Origin: Rhizobium grahamii CCGE 502
GTDB lineage: Bacteria; Pseudomonadota; Alphaproteobacteria; Rhizobiales; Rhizobiaceae
Direction: 5' to 3'
Length of the DNA stretch: 64,000 nt
Assembly: GCF_000298315.2 (NCBI RefSeq)
Contig: NZ_AEYE02000034.1
Span: 21,032 to 85,031, forward strand
Below the pieces are notes generated by a model. The model did no database searches, was not told where the DNA came from, and was given only the letters and a program-made list of their open reading frames with translations. Shown piece after piece: positions 53,042-61,610 of the stretch. Position numbers and translations under genes: made by a program. Positions within the stretch are counted from its first letter, which is position 1; every line of letters begins with the position of its first letter.

Positions 53042-53854
53042 TCAAGTCCTCGCCGTGAGGAAGTCCATGCTTGCCCGAAGCGAGCTCGACGGATCCTCCA
53101 ACCCGTGGACTTCCGCCGCGAAAGGCTCAAACGAAAATGGCCCTCGGTAGCCGGCCGCAAGCAGAGCTTTCATCTGTCCGAGATTGTCCAGCCGGTCCTT
53201 CCCGTCTACGAGGACACGGTGGGGATCGCGCATCTCGGAAAGCGAAACACTAGGATCACTGACGCCGGAAATGTGCACCAGCCCCGTCAAGTCCGCAAAC
53301 AGCCTGTCCTCCCCGGCAAGAAGATGGTGGAAGGTGTCATGAACCAGCCTGAAGGTTGATCGTGCCTCAAGCGCGTCGATGGCAGCGGCCGCCTCCGCCT
53401 TTGACCGGAGCGAGCAAATCTCGAAACCCAGCGGTTCGACCAGGCCGATGATGTTCGCCGCGTCAAGCAATGGCTTCAATTCGATCAGCGACTGGCGCAA
53501 ATTTTTCTGGCGCTCGCCATCGGCCCGCCCCGTTCCATCATTTTTCGGAACGAGAACCAGCGCCTTCGCGCCGCAGGCTGTGGCATAGCCTATCAGTTCC
53601 TTCGCCTCCTCCTTGCGCTCAGGACTCCAATCGTTGAAAAGCTGCAGCGCGTTGATCGACAGGATCGTCAGCCGGTGCTCCCGGGCAGCCCTTGCCACGG
53701 CATCTGGCGACGTACCGTCCAGGATAGCGGAGTTAGCGAGGTCGTTACGGATTTCGACGGCATCGATACCAAGCGAGGTGGCGAGCCGAAAGAATTCCTG
53801 GACAGAAAGTTGCGGCGCAACCATGTGATTGAGCGCGAAATGAAGCTGCGCCAT
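53042..53854 (-). CDS. TIM-barrel sugar isomerase/epimerase, IolE/MocC-like
   Basis: 270-residue AP-endonuclease-2-type TIM barrel. FALNHMVAPQLSVQEFFRLATSLGIDAVEIRNDL, LSINALQLFNDWSPERKEEAKELIGYATACGAKALVLVP, IGLVEPLGFEICSLRSKAEA and FRLVHDTFHHLLAGEDRLF contain the metal and substrate acids. This group includes hydroxypyruvate isomerases, inosose isomerase (IolI) and MocC. I chose the ATG at 53854, preceded by GGGAGGAG; the frame opens to 53893. No sugar-catabolic neighbours are in the window, so the substrate is unknown. Confidence 0.85.
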   Translation of the reverse strand: MAQLHFALNHMVAPQLSVQEFFRLATSLGIDAVEIRNDLANSAILDGTSPDAVARAAREHRLTILSINALQLFNDWSPERKEEAKELIGYATACGAKALVLVPKNDGTGRADGERQKNLRQSLIELKPLLDAANIIGLVEPLGFEICSLRSKAEAAAAIDALEARSTFRLVHDTFHHLLAGEDRLFADLTGLVHISGVSDPSVSLSEMRDPHRVLVDGKDRLDNLGQMKALLAAGYRGPFSFEPFAAEVHGLEDPSSSLRASMDFLTART

Positions 53855-54398
53855 GTTCAGTCTCCTCCCAATTATACCGGCCGGACACCGCACGTGGCGC
53901 CCCGACTGTATAACCTTCTAATGGGATTTGTGTTTTAGACCATCTCCCTTCCAAGACTTTGACATTTCATTCCTGCGAGAAAACAATACTTCAATGCAAG
54001 AAAAGCCTCACGGCGACACGAAGCGCTGGCAAACCAAGATTTCACGTATCTTCCCCCTACTACGGTCAATAATGAAGTCGATCCGCGTTTTGTATATCGG
54101 TTAATAACTGCGCTTATTGTAGAAAATTCGGCTGCAACTGAAAGCATAGACCCGTTTAAAAAGCTCTTTCAAGGCGTAACTTCATGTCTTCGCGCGTCGG
54201 AGCGTAACATTTTTCAGAAATATTATTCCTGCCTATTACCTACCCATCCGGTGTAGACAGCCATTGGGGGAGTATAGCGAAATGCAATTTCAGAAATACC
54301 TCGTGCTAGGTAGAAATTTATTTGTTGGGCTTTTCACCGTTAACCTTTGGAAATATTTTTGTATTGCGTATTAGTAATCGACTATGTAGTTTCTTAAT

Positions 54399-54456
54399 AA
54401 AGTAGAAACGCGGCATACACAGTTCCGTGATAGCGCTGGAGGCATGTTTCTACTTT
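54399..54456. repeat. 11-bp inverted repeat, 36-nt loop
   Basis: AAAGTAGAAAC (54399-54409) and GTTTCTACTTT (54446-54456) are perfectly complementary. Possible RNA stem or operator pair. Confidence 0.7.
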
Positions 54457-54502
54457 TAGACCGACTATTGGGGATCATCAAAGCGTTCAGGTAACTGTCG
54501 TT

Positions 54503-54520
54503 CAAGTATTTCAATACTTG
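54503..54520. promoter_or_regulatory. Palindrome upstream of luxR-type gene
   Basis: CAAGTATT-TC-AATACTTG, 8-bp arms, ending 40 nt before the start of the LuxR regulator. Placement fits a regulator binding site or autoregulation. Confidence 0.5.
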
Positions 54521-54560
54521 TTGCGGGGCCATGTCGCGCATCTAGGGGTATGAGGCTGGT

Positions 54561-55358
54561 ATGAATTACGTACACCCGGAATTTGAGAATGGGAGAATAG
54601 CGTTGAATGGCCTTGGGCCCGCAGCGGCACTGTTAGCCGGCGCGGACTCCGGCTTGTCTGTCGCGCAGGAAGATAAATGCCTGCTGATCATCGACGCACG
54701 GACACTCGAGCGCGAATGCCTTGCGACCACATTGATGGCGAATGGCCTAGGCATGGCCGCTGTCGCCGCTGGCTCGATCGCTGATTGGCGGCGGAGGAAG
54801 GAAAATTACCGGCCGGTTGGGGCGGTTCTTCTCAATATCGCCGGTCGGATGGCAAATGAGGCCGCACTGTCCGAAGAAATCGCGACCATCACCGCAGAAG
54901 TCGCACCGGCTCCGGTGGTTATCCTGGCTGATGGTGATGACCTTGGCCAGACATTGAAAATACTCGAATACGGCGCCCGTGGCTTCATTCCGACATCCGT
55001 CGGGATCGAGGTATGTGTCGAGGCAATCGCTCTGGCGGTCGCAGGTGGCACCTTTATCCTCGCCGGCCACGCGTTTTCTTCGACGGCCGCGGCGAGCGTC
55101 GAAAAGCGAGAGCCGGAACAACGGCCAAAGGAACTCACGCGCATCTTTACGCTGAGGCAGGCCGAGGTCGTGCAGGCGCTTCGCAAGGGGAAGGCGAACA
55201 AGATCATCGCCTATGAGCTCAATCTGCGCGAGAGTACAGTGAAGGTTCACATCCGGAACATCATGAAGAAGCTCAAGGCAACCAACCGAACCGAAGTCGC
55301 CTACAAGCTCAACGACATGTTCCAAAACGACGGACGATGGAGCACTGCAGCCGAATAA
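54561..55358 (+). CDS. LuxR-family regulator with degenerate receiver
   Basis: 265 residues. The N-terminal half folds like a receiver (LLIIDARTLERECLATTLMANGLGM, VVILADGDDLGQTLKILEYGARGFIPTSV) but the phosphoacceptor position is N92 (AVLLNIAGR), and the Lys of switch FIP is not obvious, so phosphorylation is unlikely. The C-terminal LuxR HTH (197-250) is intact: TLRQAEVVQALRKGKANKIIAYELNLRESTVKVHIRNIMKKLKATNRTEVAYKL. Output regulators of this kind often control motility, biofilm or EPS. No kinase is adjacent. A strong hairpin follows at 55401. Confidence 0.85.
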   Translation: MNYVHPEFENGRIALNGLGPAAALLAGADSGLSVAQEDKCLLIIDARTLERECLATTLMANGLGMAAVAAGSIADWRRRKENYRPVGAVLLNIAGRMANEAALSEEIATITAEVAPAPVVILADGDDLGQTLKILEYGARGFIPTSVGIEVCVEAIALAVAGGTFILAGHAFSSTAAASVEKREPEQRPKELTRIFTLRQAEVVQALRKGKANKIIAYELNLRESTVKVHIRNIMKKLKATNRTEVAYKLNDMFQNDGRWSTAAE

Positions 55359-55400
55359 CTCATTTCGGCACGTGTTTCTGCACATCGAACAACCTCTCTA

Positions 55401-55432
55401 CAGATGGCGCGCAGTAAGACTGCCGCCATCTG
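55401..55432. terminator. Strong hairpin between convergent genes
   Basis: CAGATGGCG-C-GCAGT and ACTGC-CGCCATCTG pair over 14 bp with one bulged C and loop AAG. There is no T-run on either side, so it may terminate weakly or only protect 3' ends. Confidence 0.55.
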
Positions 55433-55474
55433 CAGCCAGTCCACCGTCGCTCCCGCCCAGCGCATTAGGGTGCG

Positions 55475-56461
55475 TTACCGCCCAACCTCACTGTGGCTGT
55501 GCTGCTCTTTTCCGGATACGATAGTCACTGGCCGGTCTTTTCGACGTCCCAGTATTTGCCTGAAGCCCTTGGCCGAAAATGGCTGGACGAGCTGTCCGAT
55601 AAATCCTTCGGCCACTCGACCGCTGATGCCGATGTCGGCAGGCGGTCTGCGCGCCGGATTGAAGTATGTCCCGAAAATCTGATCCCACAGGACAAGGTTC
55701 TCACCGTAGTTCGTATTTCCTTCGGCAAGCACCTTCGAATGGTGCCAGCGGTGCAAGCGCGGGGTGCTGAATACCCAGTCGAGCGGTCCTGTGGTCACAT
55801 CGATGTTGCAGTGGGTCAGAAGGCCAATAAAGGCCGTGACCGCGCCGATCCAGAGAAAGACAGGCAAGGGCGCCCCCATCAGATAGAGGGGAATCTGGCT
55901 GAGCGCGATCTTGAAAAGCGAGTCGACGATATGAAAGCGACCCGTATTGACGACCCACAGGCGTTCGACACTGTGATGGAGCGCATGGAATCGCCACAGG
56001 GAAAGGATCTCGTGCGCGGCGCGATGAGCGACGTAGAGACCTAATTCAGCGATGGTCAACCCGAGGGCCACCTGCAGGGCAAGCGGCCATGCATGCGGCC
56101 ATATGGAGAGGGGAGAGCTCAGCGAAGGCTGCAGGACCGTCGCAGCCGCCATTGGAGCGGAAGCTCCGATCGCCGCTGCGATCTGCACGCCACCCTTGCT
56201 CAGCAACGTATGAGCAATGTCGTTGAGGGTTTCGCCGTCACGCTCCAACCATTGCTTTTCATAGGGCATGAGCCGCTCGAAGCCCGCAATGAGGGCGACG
56301 ATCGTGAGGTAGACCACATTGAACCACAACAATGGAGCGTCCGACGCAAAGGCCCATCCAGCCCCAACCAGTCCCCCAGTAAAAAGGCCGGGCCAAAGTA
56401 TCCGTGACGCCGCGATGTAAACCTGCGACTTGCCCTCAGTCATCACAAGCAACCCTGACAC
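55475..56461 (-). CDS. Fatty acid hydroxylase/sterol desaturase family protein
   Basis: 328-residue integral-membrane di-iron enzyme. The eight-His pattern is visible: H146-x3-H150, H159-x2-H162-H163, H217, and H237-x2-H240-H241, spaced between four or five hydrophobic segments. The C-terminal QIFGTYFNPARRPPADIG matches the family. Likely hydroxylates a fatty-acyl chain or related lipid, such as ornithine lipid or hopanoid; substrate unknown. It converges on the LuxR gene. Confidence 0.92.
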   Translation of the reverse strand: MSGLLVMTEGKSQVYIAASRILWPGLFTGGLVGAGWAFASDAPLLWFNVVYLTIVALIAGFERLMPYEKQWLERDGETLNDIAHTLLSKGGVQIAAAIGASAPMAAATVLQPSLSSPLSIWPHAWPLALQVALGLTIAELGLYVAHRAAHEILSLWRFHALHHSVERLWVVNTGRFHIVDSLFKIALSQIPLYLMGAPLPVFLWIGAVTAFIGLLTHCNIDVTTGPLDWVFSTPRLHRWHHSKVLAEGNTNYGENLVLWDQIFGTYFNPARRPPADIGISGRVAEGFIGQLVQPFSAKGFRQILGRRKDRPVTIVSGKEQHSHSEVGR

Positions 56462-56698
56462 TTAAAATCCGAAGTGCATCTTACATAGCAAATTTCGCTG
56501 TCCGCCAAGAGCCAACGCAGTCGTTTGTGACAGATGGCCACAGCTACAATGCGCGCATGCGAGCCCCATGCTTCACCGCTCGTGTGCGGCGATCGATGTC
56601 GTCACTCCAGTTTCGCAGACTTAAGATATCGCAATTGTCACATAGCCTGCTTCCTGATAGGCGTCGCCGTCAGTCACACCCTCTCCCTCTGCAAGTCG

Positions 56699-57601
56699 AT
56701 GCAATCAAGATTCTCCGACCCATCCACAAGCCCGCTGATCGGCATTGCGCTTGCATGCTCAGGCTATTCGGTTTTTGCCCTACAGGATGCGGTGGTGAAG
56801 TGGTTGGTCGCAGATTACGCCGTCCCTCAGATCCTGTTCATGCGTAGCATCATGATCGTTGCGATTGCTGGCATCATGGTCCGGCGGCTTCGCCATCCCT
56901 CGATACTGAAGAGCCCGCACCGGAAATCGCTGCTGATTCGCGCAGGTCTGATGCTTGCCGCCTGGATGGCCTATTATTCGGCGGCACGCCATCTCGGTCT
57001 CGCCGAGATCACCACAATGTATTTCTCTGCGCCGATCATGGTGGTGTTCCTGTCCATCCTCGTGCTCAAGGAAAACGTCGGGCCAATGCGCTGGTTGGCT
57101 TGCATAGGAGGTTTCGCGGGCGTTCTCCTCGCCGCCAACCCTGGGCAATCGCCAAGCATCGTGCCCGCCGCAATGGTCATCTTCGCGGGTTTCTGCTGGG
57201 CGTGGAGCACCGTACTTGTACGACTGGTCAGCCGTACCGAAAGTACACTCAACCAAATGATGGCGACTAGTTTTCTGTTCGTAGTCGCCTGCGGCGCGAC
57301 GCTGCCCTGGTTGTGGAAAACTCCGGACCTCTTCGGGTGGGTCCTGATGATCGGGCTCGGTCTCGTGGCTGCCGCCGGGCAGTATCTCCTCTACGAGGGC
57401 TTCCGCCATGCGCCTGCTTCAACACTTGCGCCGATGGAGTACAGCGGACTCGTCTGGGCATTTCTCTACGGATATCTTATCTGGTCGGAAGTCCCAACGG
57501 CAAATGTGGTGGCAGGAGCCGTGCTGATCGTCGCCTCCAGTCTCACGCTTGTGTGGTGGGAGCGTCGACGGATGCTGTTGACGCGCCGCCTGACGGCATA
57601 G
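56699..57601 (+). CDS. EamA/DMT-family transporter
   Basis: 300-residue inner-membrane permease with ten hydrophobic segments and the two EamA repeats; opens IGIALACSGYSVFALQDAVVKWLV, then RSIMIVAIAGIMVRRLRHPS and, in repeat 2, AAMVIFAGFCWAWSTVLVRLVSRTES. The end, YSGLVWAFLYGYLIWSEVPTANVVAGAVLIVASSLTLVWWERRR, is typical. Starts at ATG 56699; the open frame to 56534 is unrelated. Substrate not predictable. Confidence 0.9.
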   Translation: MQSRFSDPSTSPLIGIALACSGYSVFALQDAVVKWLVADYAVPQILFMRSIMIVAIAGIMVRRLRHPSILKSPHRKSLLIRAGLMLAAWMAYYSAARHLGLAEITTMYFSAPIMVVFLSILVLKENVGPMRWLACIGGFAGVLLAANPGQSPSIVPAAMVIFAGFCWAWSTVLVRLVSRTESTLNQMMATSFLFVVACGATLPWLWKTPDLFGWVLMIGLGLVAAAGQYLLYEGFRHAPASTLAPMEYSGLVWAFLYGYLIWSEVPTANVVAGAVLIVASSLTLVWWERRRMLLTRRLTA

Positions 57602-57621
57602 CTCTGCCGTCACTGATCTTG

Positions 57622-58287
57622 TCAGTTGTAGGCCGTCGCGCCGGCCTCATGCGCCATGCTCAGCTTCTGAGCCGCGAGCACCACCTCGAGGCGGTTTCGC
57701 GCATCGAGCTTCTGCATCAGGACAGTCATGTAATGCTTTACTGTCTTTTCGCTGATATCCAGACCGCTCGCAATTTCACGGTTGGTGTTGCCGCGCATCA
57801 GATAGCCGACGATCTGCTCCTCGCGGGCACTCAACCGCATATGCACTTGCGTCTTGCGGCGCAGCGCCTCGGTCTTCATCGACATGATCACCTTGGTGGC
57901 AAAGCCTGGTGTGATGAAGGTGTTGCCGGAGTAGACCGTGCGTATTGCCTCATGCAGATCGGTGGCGGTGCTGCCTTTCAACACATAGCCGGAAACCCCC
58001 AGGCCCAGAACCTGAATCGCTGTCTCGATGCTCGAGCTGGCCGTGAACACGATGATCCGAGTGCGCTTATAGCGCTGCAACATGATCTCGATTGCAGCAA
58101 TTGCGTCGCCAGGCATGCTCAGGTCGACCACGATCACATCGGGATCGAGTTCTTCGACAAGCTTTAATGCATCGACGGCATTTTCGCCCTTGCCGACAAT
58201 GGCCAGATCTTCCTTGTTCGAGTAAAGACTGACCAATCCTTCGAGCAGTATCGGATGATCATCGACGAACGCTACTGAAATCGCCAT
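57622..58287 (-). CDS. NarL/FixJ-type response regulator
   Basis: 221-residue two-domain regulator. Receiver: D9-D10, phosphoacceptor D55 (DVIVVDLSMPG), T82 (VFTASSS) and K104 (GYVLKGS) are all intact. The LuxR HTH (about 150-205) reads LSAREEQIVGYLMRGNTNREIASGLDISEKTVKHYMTVLMQKLDARNRLEVVLAA. Unlike the regulator at 54561 it should respond to phosphorylation. It converges on the EamA gene, with 20 nt between their ends; no sensor kinase is in the window. Confidence 0.94.
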   Translation of the reverse strand: MAISVAFVDDHPILLEGLVSLYSNKEDLAIVGKGENAVDALKLVEELDPDVIVVDLSMPGDAIAAIEIMLQRYKRTRIIVFTASSSIETAIQVLGLGVSGYVLKGSTATDLHEAIRTVYSGNTFITPGFATKVIMSMKTEALRRKTQVHMRLSAREEQIVGYLMRGNTNREIASGLDISEKTVKHYMTVLMQKLDARNRLEVVLAAQKLSMAHEAGATAYN

Positions 58288-58947
58288 TGAGCTCCCCCCT
58301 CTTCCGTTACGTACTACCCTAGTCCATCAGAATGCAATTTTGAAGTTAATACTTAAGTAATAGTACGTTAGCCCACTATCGGATAGTGTTTTCCCTTAAC
58401 AGATTTGTTTGTACGTAACTTTGCGCACTTCTCGCAAGTTACTCACTCCACCCGGCGAACAACTGGATGAGGCGGCATTGGAAAGCGAGGTGAACACCAA
58501 CTGAGACGACGGGCAGTACTTATGGCAGACCCAGATGACCACAGCCTGTCGAGAATATTTCATAAGAATTCCCTAATAATAGCACTCGCCACTCCGTTGC
58601 AAAATCACCAATCTCTACCATTCCCTACACCGATAGGCGTATATACTGGTGCAATAGGGGACGCGGCAAAGAACAACCGGCATTTGCACTTGAAGAAGCT
58701 GTGGTGAGTGAGGCCCTACGGTTTGCCCGGTTGTGCCTCGCGGCTTCAACCCGACAAGATCCCTGAGGCCCGATACGTCTCGGCCCACGCGGGTGACGAC
58801 GTGATCGCCAAAGCTGTCGAAGGCCGCGGCCGGCGACGCTATGCTTGGTGGCTCTCCTCGTACTTGCGCACAAAGCCGTAAAAGCCCCACATTACGTCAA
58901 TGGTTTAAAGAACCTTTGGAAGTTTCGAGCATGGCATTGTGGAACTA
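58288..58947. other. AT-rich intergenic region
   Basis: No gene is supported. 58374-58388 holds CACTATC-G-GATAGTG, a perfect palindrome 87 nt upstream of the divergent response regulator, perhaps its operator. Around 58740-58880 a plus-strand frame ends WWLSSYLRTKP, which could be the 3' tail of a vanished gene; I could not identify it. Confidence 0.45.
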
Positions 58948-58968
58948 TCGCGTATTTCAAATACGGGA
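58948..58968 (-). promoter_or_regulatory. Operator-like palindrome, copy 1 (inverted)
   Basis: The core CGTATTTCAAATACG (58951-58965) is palindromic. Over 21 bp the site matches the second copy, in inverted orientation, with one mismatch. Confidence 0.7.
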
Positions 58969-59010
58969 TAGTTACGCTTTCATTGAAAACCCAGAAATAG
59001 TCTTGTAGCT

Positions 59011-59031
59011 TCCCGTATCTGAAATACGCGA
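59011..59031 (+). promoter_or_regulatory. Operator-like palindrome, copy 2
   Basis: Core CGTATCTGAAATACG (59014-59028), ending about 12 nt before the ATG at 59043. Location over the promoter fits autorepression of the following toxin-antitoxin-like genes. Confidence 0.7.
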
Positions 59032-59042
59032 AATTATACATT

Positions 59043-59651
59043 ATGCCGCTCTATCTCGTCCGCTAAAACATCGATAAAACCCGCGCTCACCGGCAGGCGG
59101 AGGCCGGCAAGCTCGTCCAGCTGATGCGCGGCATCTACGTTGATGCCGACGCCGACATAGACGAAACGGTGCGGACCCATGCCGTACGCATCGCCAAATA
59201 CCTATATCCGAATGCATACCTGTCGGCCGCCAGCGCCGTTCTGCTTGGCACGATGCGTGATGGCCGCCTGTTCCTGACTGGCCGCCGTGTGCAGCGGCAG
59301 CGGATCAGGACGCTGGAAATCATTCAGAATAAAGCGCCGGATCACCCTTCCGTCGCGCAGGCAGTAATAGGTGACGACATGGGCGAGTTGCGTGTCGACG
59401 TGTCTTCGATCCGCCAGCGCTTTTTGGAAGCCTTCCGCATCCGCAGCGAACATGCGACCTCTTTCGACGAAGCAATGAAGGACGGGATCGCCGCGCGACT
59501 GATTGAAGAACACAGGAACCCAGAAAACGCCGCCGACGCAGTTTTTAAGCTTGCCCGCGACAATGGTTGGCTTGACGAAGGAGCGCCGCGGAACGCTACC
59601 TGAGACGAAACCCGGCGGCCGCCGTCGCCGTGGCAAATCAGGCCGCGCTCA
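59043..59651 (+). pseudogene. Broken AbiEi-like antitoxin gene
   Basis: The frame opens MPLYLVR and stops at TAA (59064-59066), then continues NIDKTRAHRQAEAGKLVQLMRGIYVDADADIDE... to 59603; a truncated product could start at ATG 59124. The RGIYVDAD segment and the LSAASAVLLG region recall AbiEi-type antitoxins with an N-terminal winged helix. Near the end a +1 frame reads TLPETKPGGRRRRGKSGRAQ and stops in ATGA overlapping the next gene, suggesting a lost base near 59580. One nonsense change plus one frameshift mark it as a pseudogene. Confidence 0.65.
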
Positions 59652-60130
59652 ATGACCGTTGCATGGCACGGGGAACCGATAGGCAGCCTAGCCCATGACG
59701 GCTTCGAGTGGCGATGGAAGGCGTCCGAACCGGACGCCCCGCCGCTTGTGCGCCAAACCACGCCCGGCAGATTGCCTCCTTTCATTGAGTCGTTACTGCC
59801 GGAAGGCTGGCTGAGCCGGGTGCTGAACAGCCCGGATGAGCGGGCGGAATTGCGCAGCGGCAAGCGCTACATCTCAAACATCATGATTGTGGCAAGTGAA
59901 CTGGCCGCCCTTCCGGCCGATGTTCTGTTAACGAGGCTACATAGCTTCACGGAAAATCACTTTTTCACAGGGACCTATGTCGGTCCCGGCCGTGGCGACA
60001 TCCAGGATAGATTCGAACAGAACCCGGCAAAGATATTCGGGACGGGCGCGACACCGCGGCTGTCGACGTCCAGTCAAGGCGCCGATGTTCCTCGACGCGG
60101 ATGGAACCCTGATGCCGAGTGCGACAAGCG
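59652..60130 (+). pseudogene. Truncated, frameshifted HipA-like kinase toxin
   Basis: HipA N-terminal domain: IGSLAHDGFEWRWKASEPDAPPLVRQTTPGRLPPFIESLLPEGWLSRVL, RSGKRYISNIMIVASELAALPADVLLTRL, TGTYVGPGRGDIQDRFEQNPAKIFGTGATPRLS. After 60065 the homologous sequence continues in the +1 frame (VKAPMFLDADGTLMPSATSG), matching the KAPMxL block of HipA. The gene is then cut at about 60130 by the 3' end of the hlyD gene, losing the whole kinase core. No functional product is expected. Confidence 0.8.
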
Positions 60131-60133
60131 GCA

Positions 60134-61477
60134 CTACTCTTCCCGGAATGCCTTCATCATCTGGTCGGTGAATGGTTTGAGGAGGTATGAGAGGGCGGTT
60201 CGCTCGGCGGTCTGGACGAAGACTTCGACGGGCATTCCGGGGATGAGCTTGTTGTCCTTGAGGAGGTTCTGGTCGGCAAGCGACAGGGAGGCGAGGTAGT
60301 AGGGCTGGCCGGTGGCGCGGTCGAGGGTGGTTGCGGCGGCGACGACGTCGACGGTGCCGTGGAGTTCCGGGGTGGTGCGCTGGTTGAAGGCGGTGAAGCG
60401 CATGCGGGCCGGCTGGCCGGGCGAGACGCGGTCGATGTCGACGGGGGGAATGCGGACCTCGACGCTGAGGTGCTCGCTTTTCGGGACGACCGACATGACG
60501 GTGGCGCCCGGCGCGATGATGCCGCCGATGGTGTGGACCTGCAGGTCATAGACGAAGCCGTCGACGGGGGCGCGCACCTCCATGCGGGTGAGGCGGTCGC
60601 GGGCGGCGATCTCGCGCTCGTTGAGCTCGGCGATCTTGGCAAGCAGGTTGACGATCTCGGTCTGCGCCTCCTTGCGGGTGGTCTGGTCGATGGAGATGAG
60701 CTTCATGTTGAGCTCGCTGATCTCGCCCTCGGCCTCGGCGACCTTGGCGATCAGCTCGCCGCGGCTGCCCTCGATGCGGGCGCGCTGGCGCAGCAGGTCG
60801 CGCTTCTGCGAGATCGGCACCAGCTGGCTTGCGAGCAGCTTCTCGGTCTTGGCGAGCTCCTGCTCGACGATCTCGGCCTCGCTGTCGTTGGAGCGGCTCT
60901 GCGCCTTGAAGCCGCGCACCTGTTCGTCGAGCTGGACGATCTGCAGGCGCAGCTGTTCCTTCTGGTTGGCGACCATGCGGCGGTTGGCCTCAAACAGCCT
61001 GGTCTCGCCCGAGATCACCGCGGCGGACAGGTCGAGCGCCGCAAAGCCGACGGTTTCTGCCTCGTCGCGCTCGGCCACCAGCCTGGCATGGGCGGCGGTC
61101 AGCTGCTGCAGCTGCGCCCTGACGATCGACAGTTCGACGCGGGTCTGGGTGTCGTCGAGGACGATGAGGACGTCGCCCTTTTTGACGACGGTGCCGTTGT
61201 CGACGCGGATGGCGGCGATGATGCCGCCGTCGCGGTGCTGGATGGTCTTGACCTGCTCGGAGACGACCACCTGGCCATGGGTGATGACGGCGCCCGACAG
61301 CTTCGCCTGGGCGGCCCAGCCGCCGATGCCGAAGACCAGCACGCCGGCCAGTGCCGAGGAGGCGATAATGCGCGAGGTGATGCCGAACTGCCGGGCGTTC
61401 TGCCTGGCCTTGTCGCTGCCGGTCTTGTCGGTGCCGGCCTTGTCGCTGCCGGTCTTGTCGCTGGTGGTGGTGATCAT
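60134..61477 (-). CDS. Type I secretion membrane-fusion protein (HlyD family)
   Basis: 447-residue periplasmic adaptor linking an inner-membrane ABC exporter to an outer-membrane TolC-type channel. The N terminus has a Lys/Asp-rich repeat (DKTGSDKAGTDKTGSDKA), a membrane helix (IIASSALAGVLVFGIGGWAA), a biotinyl-lipoyl half (GQVVVSEQVKTIQHRDGGIIAAIRV), a long coiled coil (about 140-300) and the HlyD end LKPFTDQMMKAFREE. ATG 61477 has CCAGGGGAACACC upstream. It follows the RTX gene on the same strand, so it probably helps export that protein. The ABC-transporter gene is absent from the window. Confidence 0.93.
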   Translation of the reverse strand: MITTTSDKTGSDKAGTDKTGSDKARQNARQFGITSRIIASSALAGVLVFGIGGWAAQAKLSGAVITHGQVVVSEQVKTIQHRDGGIIAAIRVDNGTVVKKGDVLIVLDDTQTRVELSIVRAQLQQLTAAHARLVAERDEAETVGFAALDLSAAVISGETRLFEANRRMVANQKEQLRLQIVQLDEQVRGFKAQSRSNDSEAEIVEQELAKTEKLLASQLVPISQKRDLLRQRARIEGSRGELIAKVAEAEGEISELNMKLISIDQTTRKEAQTEIVNLLAKIAELNEREIAARDRLTRMEVRAPVDGFVYDLQVHTIGGIIAPGATVMSVVPKSEHLSVEVRIPPVDIDRVSPGQPARMRFTAFNQRTTPELHGTVDVVAAATTLDRATGQPYYLASLSLADQNLLKDNKLIPGMPVEVFVQTAERTALSYLLKPFTDQMMKAFREE

Positions 61478-61610
61478 CGCGGTGTTCCCCTGGAGCCTTG
61501 CTGGCCTTGTTGTCCTGTCGTCGTGGTCTGCTGGCATTGTCTTTCTGGCATTGTCGGGAGAGGCCGGCCTCCCGGGGGAGAGGCCGATGGCCTATCCCCC
61601 GGGACAGGCG

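Larger units (their letters stand above)
53855..54560. promoter_or_regulatory. AT-rich leader of the orphan LuxR gene
   Basis: About 700 nt, markedly AT-richer than the flanking genes (53930-54480). It contains an 11-bp perfect inverted repeat (54399-54456) and an 8-bp palindrome (54503-54520). A nearby ATG at 54282 opens only ten codons. Could hold a small RNA or a multi-site promoter; no protein gene seen. Confidence 0.55.

Noticed and set aside
54282-54314. Ten-codon leader peptide in the AT-rich region
   Set aside because: Very short, no clear ribosome site at good spacing, and no attenuator-like codon run.
58522-58707. 61-codon frame as a small gene
   Set aside because: No recognisable ribosome site or family pattern, and it lies in AT-rich intergenic DNA.
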